Source: Fructilactobacillus lindneri DSM 20690 = JCM 11027 (GTDB taxonomy: Bacteria > Bacillota > Bacilli > Lactobacillales > Lactobacillaceae). Taken from it: DNA of 64,000 nucleotides. The stretch is from contig NZ_MIYK01000016.1 in assembly GCF_002907375.1 (NCBI RefSeq), forward strand, positions 1 to 64,000, given 5' to 3'. Under the pieces are notes generated by a model. That model was not told where the DNA came from. It saw only the letters and a program-made list of their open reading frames with translations, and ran no database searches. This document shows positions 8,124 through 17,600 of this stretch, piece by piece. The translations under genes were made by a program, and so were the position numbers. The first letter of the stretch is position 1. The number at the start of each line of letters is the position of its first letter.

Positions 8124-9542
8124 ATGATGCCAAACATTGGAGTTAAAAACTTTTATTTTAAGTTTACATCCAATCCGAAACCAATTTTCAAAGATGTTAA
8201 CGTTACTTTTCCAAGTAACAAGCTGTCGCTTTTAACTGGTCCATCCGGATGTGGAAAATCTACCATATTAACCTTAGCAGCTGGATTATCTGCGACAGAA
8301 GACCAAAAGTGCGAAATTAAAGGAAAAATCACAATTGGTGCAACTAATGTCAAAAATATTTCAGACACAGAACGGCCAAAATTAATTAGTATGATGTTTC
8401 AAGATCCAAATCAACAATTTGTCATGCAAAAAGTCGAAGAAGAAATTATTTTTGCCCTCGAAAATCTTCAGACGCCCTCGTCTGAAATCCAAAAACGCAC
8501 TGATGAAGCTCTCGCCTTTTGTGAAATTGAACAATTACGAAATCGTGAAATCATCACACTTTCAGGAGGCGAAAAACAAAAAGTAGTACTTGCCACTCTA
8601 ATCGCAATGAACTCAGATATCATTTTGTTAGACGAGCCGTTTGCTAGTATTGATTTGACTTCCAAACGCGACATTTTAAACAAATTAGTTCAATTAAAAA
8701 ACCAGCAACAGAAAACCATCGTAATTTCTGATCATGATTTGTCTGGTTATGAAGGGTTAGTGGATAATCTTTTTCAAGTCCACGAAGAACAAATTACAGC
8801 ATTACCACTATCACAAATGAACACGCTCTTGAACGATTCGCATTCACCACAAATTTCATTTGCTATTCCCAGGCAAACTGAGCCAAAAATTATTTCTTTA
8901 ACAAATTATGTCTTAAAGACCCCTGCCACTACATTATTAAAAGCAACAGATTTCGCTTTTCATAATGGTTGCACACTTCTAACAGGAGCAAGTGGGATTG
9001 GCAAGTCGTCCCTTTTTTATTCTATTAGCAAACTTAAAAAATATCAGGGAATCATCACATTAGCTGACAAAAACATTCAAAAAATTAAAAATAAAAAATA
9101 TTATGAACAGGTAGTACTTGTATTTCAAAATGCCGCAGATCAATTTTTAACAGTTACCATGCAAGAAGAATTAATATTGGCCCAAAAAAATTCGTTAAGC
9201 GATTTTTGGACGAACGCAAAAATCAAACAAGCACTGGTCGACTTAAATTTAGATCATAAAATGGATCAGGTAGTTTATAGTTTAAGCGGCGGCCAGAAGA
9301 AAAAATTACAAATCCTATTAATGTTAATCAGAGATCCACAAATTATGCTGCTTGACGAACCATTTGCCGGTTTAGATGTTGCATCAGTTAAACAAGTTCA
9401 AAATCTGATTCAAACTAACTTTCTAAACCGCGGTCGTTCTGCAATCGTAATTAGTCATCAAATTTATCAATTTAATGGTTTTTTTGATTATCACGTTAAC
9501 TTTGCCAATCAGAAATTGCAGTATAAGGAGGAGCTAAGATGA
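8124..9542 (+). CDS. ykoD: ECF transporter ATPase with two fused ABC domains (YkoD type)
   Basis: Two ATP-binding cassettes in one chain of about 472 residues. Domain 1 has Walker A GPSGCGKST, signature LSGGEKQK and Walker B IILLDEPFASID. Domain 2 has Walker A GASGIGKSS, signature LSGGQKKK and Walker B IMLLDEPFAGLD. YkoD energises the YkoEDC transporter for the thiamin precursor hydroxymethylpyrimidine (or thiamin). ATG 8124 (or 8127) is chosen; an upstream TTG at 8112 overlaps the GGAGG site. It follows a TPP riboswitch and overlaps ykoC by 4 bp (ATGA). Confidence 0.9.
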   Translation: MMPNIGVKNFYFKFTSNPKPIFKDVNVTFPSNKLSLLTGPSGCGKSTILTLAAGLSATEDQKCEIKGKITIGATNVKNISDTERPKLISMMFQDPNQQFVMQKVEEEIIFALENLQTPSSEIQKRTDEALAFCEIEQLRNREIITLSGGEKQKVVLATLIAMNSDIILLDEPFASIDLTSKRDILNKLVQLKNQQQKTIVISDHDLSGYEGLVDNLFQVHEEQITALPLSQMNTLLNDSHSPQISFAIPRQTEPKIISLTNYVLKTPATTLLKATDFAFHNGCTLLTGASGIGKSSLFYSISKLKKYQGIITLADKNIQKIKNKKYYEQVVLVFQNAADQFLTVTMQEELILAQKNSLSDFWTNAKIKQALVDLNLDHKMDQVVYSLSGGQKKKLQILLMLIRDPQIMLLDEPFAGLDVASVKQVQNLIQTNFLNRGRSAIVISHQIYQFNGFFDYHVNFANQKLQYKEELR

Positions 9543-10186
9543 ACCCAGCATTAAAGTTATTATTAGTTTTCATGATAGCATTTGAAATCTCTTTTTTAAC
9601 CAATATTTGGCTAAATTTATTTTTAATTATGGCAGCATTAATTTACCTTTTCTGGCACCGAGTTCATTTTAAAACGATTGCCATTTTTAGTCTGATTGCT
9701 TTTGTCCCAGCCGTGGGGATCTTTCTGTCCCAGCTATACTATGGCAGCCATGGCCTTTATATGGGAGCAGTTCTCTTCACCCGTCTTTATGCATACGTCT
9801 ACCTAGGACTAAGTTTCTCGCTCACTACCTACATCGTTAACTTAGCCCAGGCCTTAGAACAGGACTTCCATGTGCCCGCTAAATTTGTCTACGGAGTACT
9901 TGCGGCCATCAATTTAGTTCCTCGTTTAAAATACGAAATTCAGATTATTCGTGCCAATGGAAATATGCGAGGTGAACAATTAAATCCTTGGAAACCAACT
10001 TTATATTTCAAAGCACTCTTAGTTGCCTTACAATGGTCGGGAGACTTATCGCAAGCTATGCAATCTCAAGGTTTTGTTGAAAATCGACCGCGTACTTTCA
10101 TTACCAAAGTCGTCATTAGTAAAAAGGATTTGATAATCTTTATTGGCATTTTGATAATTGTCCAGATTTTAGCATTCACAATTTAA
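9539..10186 (+). CDS. ykoC: ECF transporter transmembrane T component (YkoC type)
   Basis: A 215-residue membrane protein with about five to six helices and the EcfT/CbiQ coupling motif region EIQIIRANGNMRG and SQAMQSQGF, which contacts the ATPases. It links YkoD to an S component. Its ATG overlaps the ykoD stop. The S component gene (ykoE) is not in this operon but sits convergently downstream under a second TPP riboswitch. Confidence 0.88.
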   Translation: MNPALKLLLVFMIAFEISFLTNIWLNLFLIMAALIYLFWHRVHFKTIAIFSLIAFVPAVGIFLSQLYYGSHGLYMGAVLFTRLYAYVYLGLSFSLTTYIVNLAQALEQDFHVPAKFVYGVLAAINLVPRLKYEIQIIRANGNMRGEQLNPWKPTLYFKALLVALQWSGDLSQAMQSQGFVENRPRTFITKVVISKKDLIIFIGILIIVQILAFTI

Positions 10187-10199
10187 ACGAGGTACATCA

Positions 10200-10691
10200 A
10201 TGACTAACTATAAATATCCAGATCAGGCAGCCTATCAATTTGTCTGTAATTCTTTGAAAAATCATGGAATTACCATTAGAACTATCTCGCAACTCGCCTA
10301 TAATTTACAAAAACAATACAGTAACGTTCCTCCGATAACAGTTGTCGATGAAATTACTAAAACTGTTTTACATAAACGAGAGGTATTAGATCATGCAATG
10401 ATGGGATTAGAAATCGACTCTTTGGCTAATCAGAATCAACTACGAGAACCATTAGCGAGCATTATTCGTCATGATCTTGGTGTGTTTGGCGTTGATGAAG
10501 TCTTAGCTTTGCCGATTGCGACGGTCTATGGAACCATCGGCATGACTAATTTCAATGAAATTGATCTAAATAAACCAGAAATCATCAGAAAATTAGATCA
10601 CGACTCTCAACATGTCACTACCTTTATTGATGATTTAGTTGGAGCTTTAGTGGCAGCAGTATCTGCTAAACTAGCCCATGCTGATTCATAA
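10200..10691 (+). CDS. PgpA/YutG-family phosphatase in the thiamin operon
   Basis: A 163-residue soluble protein resembling the cytosolic phosphatidylglycerophosphatase A / YutG family: the conserved block GVFGVDEVLALPIATVYGTIGMTNF (as two pieces GVFGVDEVLAL and IATVYGTIGMTNF), and acidic and histidine residues in an N-terminal helical bundle. It starts 13 bp after ykoC with GAGG upstream and so is under TPP riboswitch 1. Family knowledge suggests a phosphatase. Its operon suggests a phosphorylated thiamin intermediate as substrate, but that is inference. It lacks the membrane helices of E. coli PgpA. Confidence 0.72.
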   Translation: MTNYKYPDQAAYQFVCNSLKNHGITIRTISQLAYNLQKQYSNVPPITVVDEITKTVLHKREVLDHAMMGLEIDSLANQNQLREPLASIIRHDLGVFGVDEVLALPIATVYGTIGMTNFNEIDLNKPEIIRKLDHDSQHVTTFIDDLVGALVAAVSAKLAHADS

Positions 10692-10702
10692 TTTAATCCA
10701 AC

Positions 10703-10740
10703 AAAAAATGACTTCTGAAAAAATCAGAAGTCATTTTTTA
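10703..10740. terminator. Bidirectional terminator between pgpA-like and ykoE genes
   Basis: Perfect 16-bp stem AAAAAATGACTTCTGA / TCAGAAGTCATTTTTT with a 5-nt A loop and T-runs on both strands; it serves the two convergent thiamin units. Confidence 0.92.
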
Positions 10741-10744
10741 AAAT

Positions 10745-11311
10745 TTATTTTTCAATCAAATGAGTTCGTTCTAACAATTTAGCAATTGCCATGGTTAAAA
10801 CTCCACTAAAGAGAAAAACAGAAATCAAACTAACCACAAACAATGCGGTAATCATACCAAGACTGAAACCAGCATAATCATGTCTGATTAGTTCCCAACC
10901 AAACGTTACCACCGTTGTCGTAATAACCGATAAAGTCATACCAAACCAGTTATATTGTTTATAACCAGTGAAGGCAAATCCTAGTTCAGATCCAAATCCT
11001 TGAATCAATCCAGAAATTAAAGTGGCAGCTCCCCAAATACCACCAAGAAGCATTTCTACCACCGCACCAAAGAATTCAGCTAATAATCCAGATCCAGGAA
11101 TACGGATTATCATTAATGCCAATGGCCCGCCCATCGTCCAAAAACCGATCAAAATTGCATTGGTAAATGGCGCTAAGCCTAACGGTGTCAATACAGCTGT
11201 TAGTGCAGTATAAATCGGATCCATAACCCAAAATACTAATCCACATGCAACTCCAATCAGCGTTACCATAATAATATTTTTTAAATGCCAACTCTCAAGC
11301 CATTTCTTCAT
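10745..11311 (-). CDS. ykoE: ECF transporter S component, YkoE type (thiamin precursor binding)
   Basis: A 188-residue membrane protein with about six helices, matching YkoE: GLVFWVMDPIY early and LLGGIWGAATLISGLIQGFGSELGFA in the middle. YkoE is the substrate-binding subunit for hydroxymethylpyrimidine/thiamin that docks on YkoC and YkoD. ATG 11311 follows GGGGAG; an upstream in-frame ATG at 11344 lies before that site. The gene is convergent with ykoDC but has its own TPP riboswitch, so both halves answer to the same signal. Confidence 0.88.
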   Translation of the reverse strand: MKKWLESWHLKNIIMVTLIGVACGLVFWVMDPIYTALTAVLTPLGLAPFTNAILIGFWTMGGPLALMIIRIPGSGLLAEFFGAVVEMLLGGIWGAATLISGLIQGFGSELGFAFTGYKQYNWFGMTLSVITTTVVTFGWELIRHDYAGFSLGMITALFVVSLISVFLFSGVLTMAIAKLLERTHLIEK

Positions 11312-11342
11312 GTTTTTCTCCCCTAATAAAATATAATTTCCC

Positions 11343-11378
11343 AAAATAAAAAGTACCCAACCATGAGCTGAGTACTTT
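11343..11378 (-). terminator. Expression-platform terminator of TPP riboswitch 2
   Basis: On the minus strand AAAGTACTCA...TTGGGTACTTTTT forms a stem with G-T pairs followed by a T-run, between the aptamer and the ykoE ribosome site. Confidence 0.75.
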
Positions 11379-11430
11379 AGAAAATCAATTTTAGAATTGT
11401 GAAAAACACAATCGTTAATTATCTAAATTG

Positions 11431-11506
11431 GATAAGTTTCCTGCGATAGCTTTAACTATATCAGGTTCAATGGGTTTAATCTCAGCTCGTGGCACCCCAA
11501 CTTAAT
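11431..11506 (-). ncRNA. TPP riboswitch (THI element) 2
   Basis: On the minus strand: GGGGTGCC (11498-11491), GCTGAGA, ACCC, TTGAACCTGATATAG and GCAGGAAACTT. The ends pair as ATTAAGTT/AACTTAT-type P1. It precedes ykoE, with a terminator 50 nt downstream. Confidence 0.92.
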
Positions 11507-11550
11507 ATTTTTATAACTTTATTATAACATACAAACAGGAGATAACAATC

Positions 11551-12912
11551 TTACTTATCAGCTTTATCAAATAATTTACTACCAAGATAATAAATAATTG
11601 CAACAACTGCCATCGTAATAAAGGTTGCTCCAATTGTATCTTTAATTACATTTAAGTTTTTAATCAAGAGATAGAAAATCACTCCAATGATTAATGATGC
11701 TAATGCAACTAAATTAAATCCATCATGATACCAAAGTTTACCGTTGCCATCAGATAAATCAGCTACCGTATAATGATTACGGTTCAAAATAAAGTAATCA
11801 ACGATCATGATTGCAATGATAGGCCCTAACAACATGCCAGTATAATCTAAAAATGCAATAAAAGAAGCTAAGAAACTCCCACTAATCAAAGGAACTAACG
11901 TTAATAGCATTGATAAAATCGTAATAATCATTAATGAATTATTAAAACTCACCTTATGAAAAACATTTTTAAATGCTGAAGCTCCTGCTTGAATGTTAAC
12001 GGCATTGGCAGTCATACTCGTCAAAACAATAACAATCATAGCAATAAACCCTAATCCTAATTTGTTAGCAATAATACTAGGATCAGAATTATTGGCATCA
12101 TAAGCACCAGAGGTCATAGCAACACTAATCGTGGTACAAATCCCAATCAGAGTAAAACTCAAGAGACCTAACATTGCACCCCAGTAAGGAGCACTGATGG
12201 CGATATGTTTTTTACGGGTAAAACGAGTAAAATCAGCCCCGCCCATGACCCAGCCTAAACTGGCGGCGGCAATCGTATCAACTCCGACCCCAAACGGCAT
12301 CTTTTCATTAGCTGGTAAACGATAATGTGCTAAGTCAGATAATGACACGTTTTTGAAAACCACAATTGTTTCCAAAACAACAAAGATAATCACTAAAATA
12401 ACTCCGATTCGTTCTACTAGCTGAACTGATCGTTGCCCCGCAATGATACTAAAAATATGTAACACGCTCATTACTAAAATTCCGACAATAATCCCAAAGT
12501 TACCACCAGGATGACCAAACAATGCCCATCCAAAAAAACTATGGAAAATGAATGCCAAGGAAGTAGCAGCAATAAAAGTATTAACTGCCGTCCAACCTAA
12601 AAATAACGTGATATTAATCAACGTGGGAATAATACTACCACGAATCCCAAATGATCCACGAGAAAGGACGGTGGTTGATGCACCAGTTTCGTAACCAGCA
12701 TATCCCATCATGCTTAAGAAAATATAAGCAACCAGTCCCCCAACTAAAGTAGCACCAAGTCCGCCAATCAAACCACAAGCAGCAATCACTCCACCAATAA
12801 ACCACGTTCCGTTATTAGCATTGGCACCAAACCAAGTAGCAAACATATCCCAATAAGTCATATTTCGTTCGCTATCCGGGATAGGTTTAAAAGCATATTT
12901 ACTATTATTCAA
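11551..12912 (-). CDS. NCS1 family nucleobase/vitamin permease
   Basis: About 453 residues with 12 helices, a cytosine/purine/allantoin/thiamin permease of the NCS1 family. Visible features are WFGANANNGTWFIGG in helix 1, GVDTIAAASLGWVMGGADFTRF mid-protein and LGPIIAIMIVDYF near the C terminus. The likely start is TTG 12912, eight bases after GGAGG; a longer frame to 12993 includes non-conserved sequence. CytX-like members move hydroxymethylpyrimidine, so the thiamin context is suggestive, but no riboswitch precedes this gene, and a cytosine or purine substrate is equally possible. Confidence 0.8.
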   Translation of the reverse strand: MNNSKYAFKPIPDSERNMTYWDMFATWFGANANNGTWFIGGVIAACGLIGGLGATLVGGLVAYIFLSMMGYAGYETGASTTVLSRGSFGIRGSIIPTLINITLFLGWTAVNTFIAATSLAFIFHSFFGWALFGHPGGNFGIIVGILVMSVLHIFSIIAGQRSVQLVERIGVILVIIFVVLETIVVFKNVSLSDLAHYRLPANEKMPFGVGVDTIAAASLGWVMGGADFTRFTRKKHIAISAPYWGAMLGLLSFTLIGICTTISVAMTSGAYDANNSDPSIIANKLGLGFIAMIVIVLTSMTANAVNIQAGASAFKNVFHKVSFNNSLMIITILSMLLTLVPLISGSFLASFIAFLDYTGMLLGPIIAIMIVDYFILNRNHYTVADLSDGNGKLWYHDGFNLVALASLIIGVIFYLLIKNLNVIKDTIGATFITMAVVAIIYYLGSKLFDKADK

Positions 12913-13126
12913 TATAGTTTCCTCCAAAATATTAACATTTTGTTTCCGTTTTATATCAATAATCGTTTTTTTAAGTATAGCAGAATTGTGCACAAGTTAA
13001 AAGTTGAAAAATAAAGCTAATTATTAAAGCCAGTTTCAACAATTATTTAGATTAGTAATGTTATAATTAAACTGCTAAATTGTTTAGCATGTTCTTTGAA
13101 AACTACATTAGAAGGAGGTAACTCTC

Positions 13127-13390
13127 ATGACGATTGAAGAACCGTTTTATAAGAGTAAGAGTATCGGTATGGTTAAGATTGGCATTCGAAATGATCGCGG
13201 TCAGATTATTGCTAACGTTATTGGTAATGATGTAATCGAGATCAATGATAAGGTCAGTCGCGCTATTGTCACTGGTCCTGATCGATTAGGTCGTTATGCA
13301 ATTGGTTCATATGTTTATTTTATTACCAAACGTAAAAATAAATATATTGCCATTTCTGTCACTGAAGCTAATCAAAATGTGACTGAATAG
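13127..13390 (+). CDS. Small conserved hypothetical protein
   Basis: An 87-residue protein with an excellent ribosome site (AGAAGGAGG) and its own terminator. It is predicted to be mainly beta strand, with the pattern VKIGIRNDRGQIIANVIGND. No signal or membrane segment. Family not recognised and no functional hint from neighbours. Confidence 0.7.
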   Translation: MTIEEPFYKSKSIGMVKIGIRNDRGQIIANVIGNDVIEINDKVSRAIVTGPDRLGRYAIGSYVYFITKRKNKYIAISVTEANQNVTE

Positions 13391-13430
13391 AAAAGCCCTA
13401 GAGTACAAGTTAACGTACTCTAGGGCTTTT
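13391..13430. terminator. Bidirectional intrinsic terminator
   Basis: Perfect 16-bp stem AAAAGCCCTAGAGTAC / GTACTCTAGGGCTTTT with 8-nt loop and T-runs. It serves the 87-residue gene and the convergent marR unit. Confidence 0.93.
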
Positions 13431-13889
13431 TTAATACTTGCGTTTAAATCCTTTTTTCACTTTCCCCCATTCACTATCAGTATTTTTTGCAACTTTAGTC
13501 AATAATTTTTGAAGTTGTGCTCGTTCTGTTTTCGATAATCCGGATAGAACTTGCTGAGTTGAATATTCATTTTCACGTGCAATAAAGTTCGCTGCCTGTT
13601 CCCCTTTTTTAGTCAAATTAAACTGCTTTTGTCGTTTATTATTCTCAGTAAATTTACCGACGATTAATTGTTCATCAAGCAGCTTTTGCATAGCACGTGA
13701 TGCAGTAGTTTTGTCAACTTTTAATAATTCCGTCAATTCTGCCTGAGTGATGCCTGGATTTTCTGCAATCCGATTAACATACTGAAATTTACCTTTAGTT
13801 AAACCAATCGTTTTAAATTCTTTATTAGCAATTGATGATAAACCATGTTCAATCTCAGTAATTAGTTTTAAAATATCAACTTCTGCCAT
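13431..13889 (-). CDS. MarR family transcriptional regulator
   Basis: A 152-residue winged-helix regulator with the typical segments NPGITQAELTELLKVDKTTASRAMQKLLDEQLIV (helix-turn-helix) and wing NNKRQKQFNLTKKG. It lies 1 bp downstream of a GNAT gene and is probably co-transcribed with it. A 14-bp palindrome upstream of the pair is a candidate autoregulatory operator. Confidence 0.9.
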   Translation of the reverse strand: MAEVDILKLITEIEHGLSSIANKEFKTIGLTKGKFQYVNRIAENPGITQAELTELLKVDKTTASRAMQKLLDEQLIVGKFTENNKRQKQFNLTKKGEQAANFIARENEYSTQQVLSGLSKTERAQLQKLLTKVAKNTDSEWGKVKKGFKRKY

Positions 13890-13890
13890 C

Positions 13891-14412
13891 TTATTTAATA
13901 CTCTTTTCCATTAAATAATCAGTTTGCGGATCATCACCGACCACAAATGTATGTTGACCGATACGTTCAAAACCTTGAGCTTGATAAAAAGCAATTGCTT
14001 TTGGATTGCCTTCCCAAACTCCCAACCAAAGATTATCTTTATGTTTTTGTTTAGCAATTGATTCCGCAACTTCAATCAATTTTTTACCTAATCCATGTCG
14101 TTTAAAAGCGGGCAAAATATAGATTCTTTCTACTTCTAAACTATTATTACTAACTTTATCGCTTTGTGCCTTGCCAACGTTTAGTTTTAAATAGCCAGCT
14201 AATTGATGATCAATGTATCCAAAATAGAAAAATGTCTCGGGATTATTTAATTCCTTAGTTAATTTTTGATTACTATATGCTTCATCAAGATATTTTTTCA
14301 AATCAGTTTCCGTATTTGCGGCACCAAATGTGTCTGCAAAAGTAAGTCGGCTAATTTTTTGTAATTCAGATAATTGTACTAATGAAATTTGTTTAACTTC
14401 AAGTTGTTCCAC
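13891..14412 (-). CDS. GNAT family N-acetyltransferase
   Basis: A 173-residue GNAT protein: LEVERIYILPAFKRHGLGKKLIE holds the acetyl-CoA loop, and NLWLGVWEGNPKAIAFYQAQGFERIG is the C-terminal GNAT block typical of the PaiA/RimI-like group. GTG start at 14412, seven bases after GAGGTG. First gene of an operon with marR. Acceptor unknown. Confidence 0.88.
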   Translation of the reverse strand: MEQLEVKQISLVQLSELQKISRLTFADTFGAANTETDLKKYLDEAYSNQKLTKELNNPETFFYFGYIDHQLAGYLKLNVGKAQSDKVSNNSLEVERIYILPAFKRHGLGKKLIEVAESIAKQKHKDNLWLGVWEGNPKAIAFYQAQGFERIGQHTFVVGDDPQTDYLMEKSIK

Positions 14413-14450
14413 CTTTTATCACCTCTTCGATTCATTTTAAATTAAATCAG

Positions 14451-14464
14451 GTTGCAAATGCAAC
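14451..14464 (-). promoter_or_regulatory. Candidate MarR operator
   Basis: GTTGCAAATGCAAC is a perfect 14-bp palindrome of MarR/OhrR-type half sites, 39 bp upstream of the GNAT-marR operon. It overlaps a candidate -35 TTGCAT that pairs with TAAAAT 18 bp on. Autoregulation is inferred. Confidence 0.55.
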
Positions 14465-14547
14465 AAAAATCTAAACGTATATAGTTGATAAATTAAATGA
14501 TAATTTAGTTAAATAACAATACTCAATTATATAAAGGTAAAATAATT

Positions 14548-14587
14548 AAAAGCGTTCCATAATCATTAGAGATCACGAAACGCTTTT
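14548..14587 (-). terminator. Terminator of adhesin 1
   Basis: Arms AAAAGCGTT / AACGCTTTT with an imperfectly paired interior, followed on the minus strand by T-rich sequence. It lies 14 bp beyond the adhesin stop codon. Confidence 0.75.
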
Positions 14588-14601
14588 ATTATTAATTCAC
14601 A

Positions 14602-17600
14602 TTAATCTTCCTTTTTCTTTTTGAAACCATTTAATCCCAAGATTCCGAAAACTGAAAGTAAGAATGCACCAATTATACTTAATAAACGATTATCTTTGCT
14701 TTGCCCAGTTTGTGGTAAAGTAGTTGCTTTATTAGTTTTATGAGATGCTGTTTCAGTTACAGTCTCTGGTAAATTATTATTACTAGTAGTTACAGTTTTA
14801 TTATCTTGACCATCATGGACCGATGAAAGAACGTGATGCGTATTTCCATCAGTTTCTGTAGTTTCAGGCGCTACTTCACTAGTTTGATTATGAGTTTTAG
14901 TTGAAGTACTAGTTCCTTTACTATCAGTCGAGGTCTTTGGTTCAAAGGGAGTCTGCGAACCATGTTCGTCATTATTGGTTGGATTGGTAGGTTCATAAGG
15001 AGTTTGTGAACTATTCCCATTGTTATCAGTTGGAGGTACTACCGGTTTATCCAGTTTATTGTAAACGACTTGGATATTCTGGTTTTCTGCCATAAATTCA
15101 CCGCTAACCATGGTTTGATTGGTGTTATAACCTGCAATTATCGGGCTAGCAATGTTATATTTACTAGCAACTTTCCCATGAACCTTTTTTTCAGGAGCTA
15201 ATTGGTCACCATTTTGATCGACATAAGTAATGGTAACAGTTGAAACTACATCTTTTTTGTAAATCAAAGTTATTATTTGATTATTCTTAGTATATTGACC
15301 AGTGAGATTTCCATTAGTTTTTTCATAGGTATAACCAGTAATTTCAACTGGATTAATATTGTAATAATTGCCAATTTTACCAGTTAAGGTCTGCATCGTT
15401 TTAATCTCATTACCTTGTTCGTCAACATATTTGACGGTGACAGTTCCATTTGTCACTGGAATAGTCTTGGACTGATAAACCAATGTAATATTTTGAGCTG
15501 TATCCGTATATTGTCCTGCTAAATCACCTTCTGATTTTACATAAGTATATCCGTCAAGCTGTTTGGGAGTAATTTGATAAGCGGTTCCGAGGATTCCAGT
15601 TAGACTTGTGGAGTTGGCAATCATATTTCCATTCTCATCTACATAATTAATGTTAACAATTCCGTTAGTTACAGGAGTATTTTTTTGATAAACAAAAGTT
15701 ACTGTTTGAGCATCTTGTCCATAAATCCCTGTAGGATTACCTTCTGTTTTTACGTAAGTATAACCCGTAATGTTAATTGGACTTACTTTAAATTTACTGC
15801 CAAAAGAACCACTGTTAGTTATAGGTTCAGCAATTTGATTACCATTTTCATCAACGTAGTTTACGTTTACTACGCCATTACCAACAGGTGCATTATTCTT
15901 ATAAACCAAAGTGACGTTTTGAGCCACTGGGGTAAATTGACCAGTTAAATTACCTTCTGTTTTCTCAAAAGTATATCCAGGGATATCAATAGGGGTAATC
16001 TCATAATTAGAGCCAATCTTCCCACTCATAGAAGTATTACTTCGAATAGGATTACCATTTTCATCTACATAATGAACATTGACAACTCCCTTAGTATATG
16101 GATTTACATATTGATAGAATAATGTAATCCACTGGGGATTGTATCCATAAGTACCGGTTAGATTATTAGATGATCTAAGATAGTTATAGTTCTTAACTTG
16201 TTGTATCAAAATGTCATAATTAGACCCAATATATCCGCTCATGGTAGCTGGAGGTAAGATAAAAATTCCCATCGGATCTCCATTATTGTCTACTTGTTCA
16301 TACTGTACATTAACCACTCCAGTTGGGGTTTGATAGTAAGGCAAGTTAATAATTCCATTTTTAGTAAAAATTCCAGTAACCGGTGATTCTCCACCATATG
16401 TGTACTTATGATCTTCAATTTGATATTCAGGAGTTAAACTATAATTTGAACCATAAACACCAGTAATTGTTTCTGTTTTAAGGATTTGATTATCATTATG
16501 TTCATCAACATAATTAATAGTCATAGTAACTTCGTCAGGTGCATATACGTATGTTACATCAGGAGTATCAATAGTATATTTACCACTAGCATTTCCTTCA
16601 GTTCTAATTAAATGGTAACCAGTAATACTTTTAGCATTTGTTTGATAAGTATCACCATATTTTCCAGTAATAATTTTATTATTTGCTAATGATTTACCAC
16701 TTTCGTCAACATAATGAACTGTAACTTGTTCGTCATCTTTAGCATAAACATAAGTTACTGATTGTTTACCATCTGTATAACTTCCATTAGGTTCACCTTC
16801 GGTTTTAATCAAATGATAACCAATAATATCTTTAGGAACAGTTTGGTAATGATCGCCATATTTACCAGTTAAATTATCACTAGTGGCTAATTGTTTCCCT
16901 TGTTCATCAACATAATTAATTTGTAATGATTCATTATCAGCAAAGTATTTAACCTTAAATTCCTGATTTTTACCAGCAATTATTTTCCCAATAACTGTTT
17001 TATGATCAGGAGTGTAGCCAGTTAATTGCGGGCTCTTAATATCAACATCAATATTGTCATTAGTAGTCCAGCTATTCCATTTAACCTGACCTGTTAATGG
17101 GTCTCTACCACCAGTTCTAGTAAAATGAGCGGTTACTACTCTGTCAGCTAATCCAGGAATTAAGTTCCCATTATCGTATTCATAATGAACAGTATACGTA
17201 TTTGTAATTTGATCAGTAACCACTTCATCTTTATAAACAACCACATTAATAGTTTTGTATGAGGTTAAATTTTTAGAATTAGTAGTTTTATACGTAACTG
17301 TGTAGGTTCCAGTTTGATGATTAACAAGTGCATTTTTTAATGAACTATCGTTAGAAATTTCAATTTTATCTTTATCATAACCATCTTGAACATCATTAAC
17401 ACTTACTCCGTCCATCAGGAAGTTTGATAAATCATTAATATCAAATTCACTGACATTAATCTTTTTATCAGTAGCATTGATGGTTGGAAAAAAACCATGA
17501 TGATTATTATTTTCGTAGCTAAACGATTCATCAATAGAATTATTAGAATCTGTCTTTTGATCATCATGATATCCAAAATTAACACTATAAGTTTCGGCAA

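Noticed and set aside
11507-13120. TPP control of the NCS1 permease
   Set aside because: No THI element precedes its start; TPP riboswitch 2 lies downstream of it and faces ykoE.
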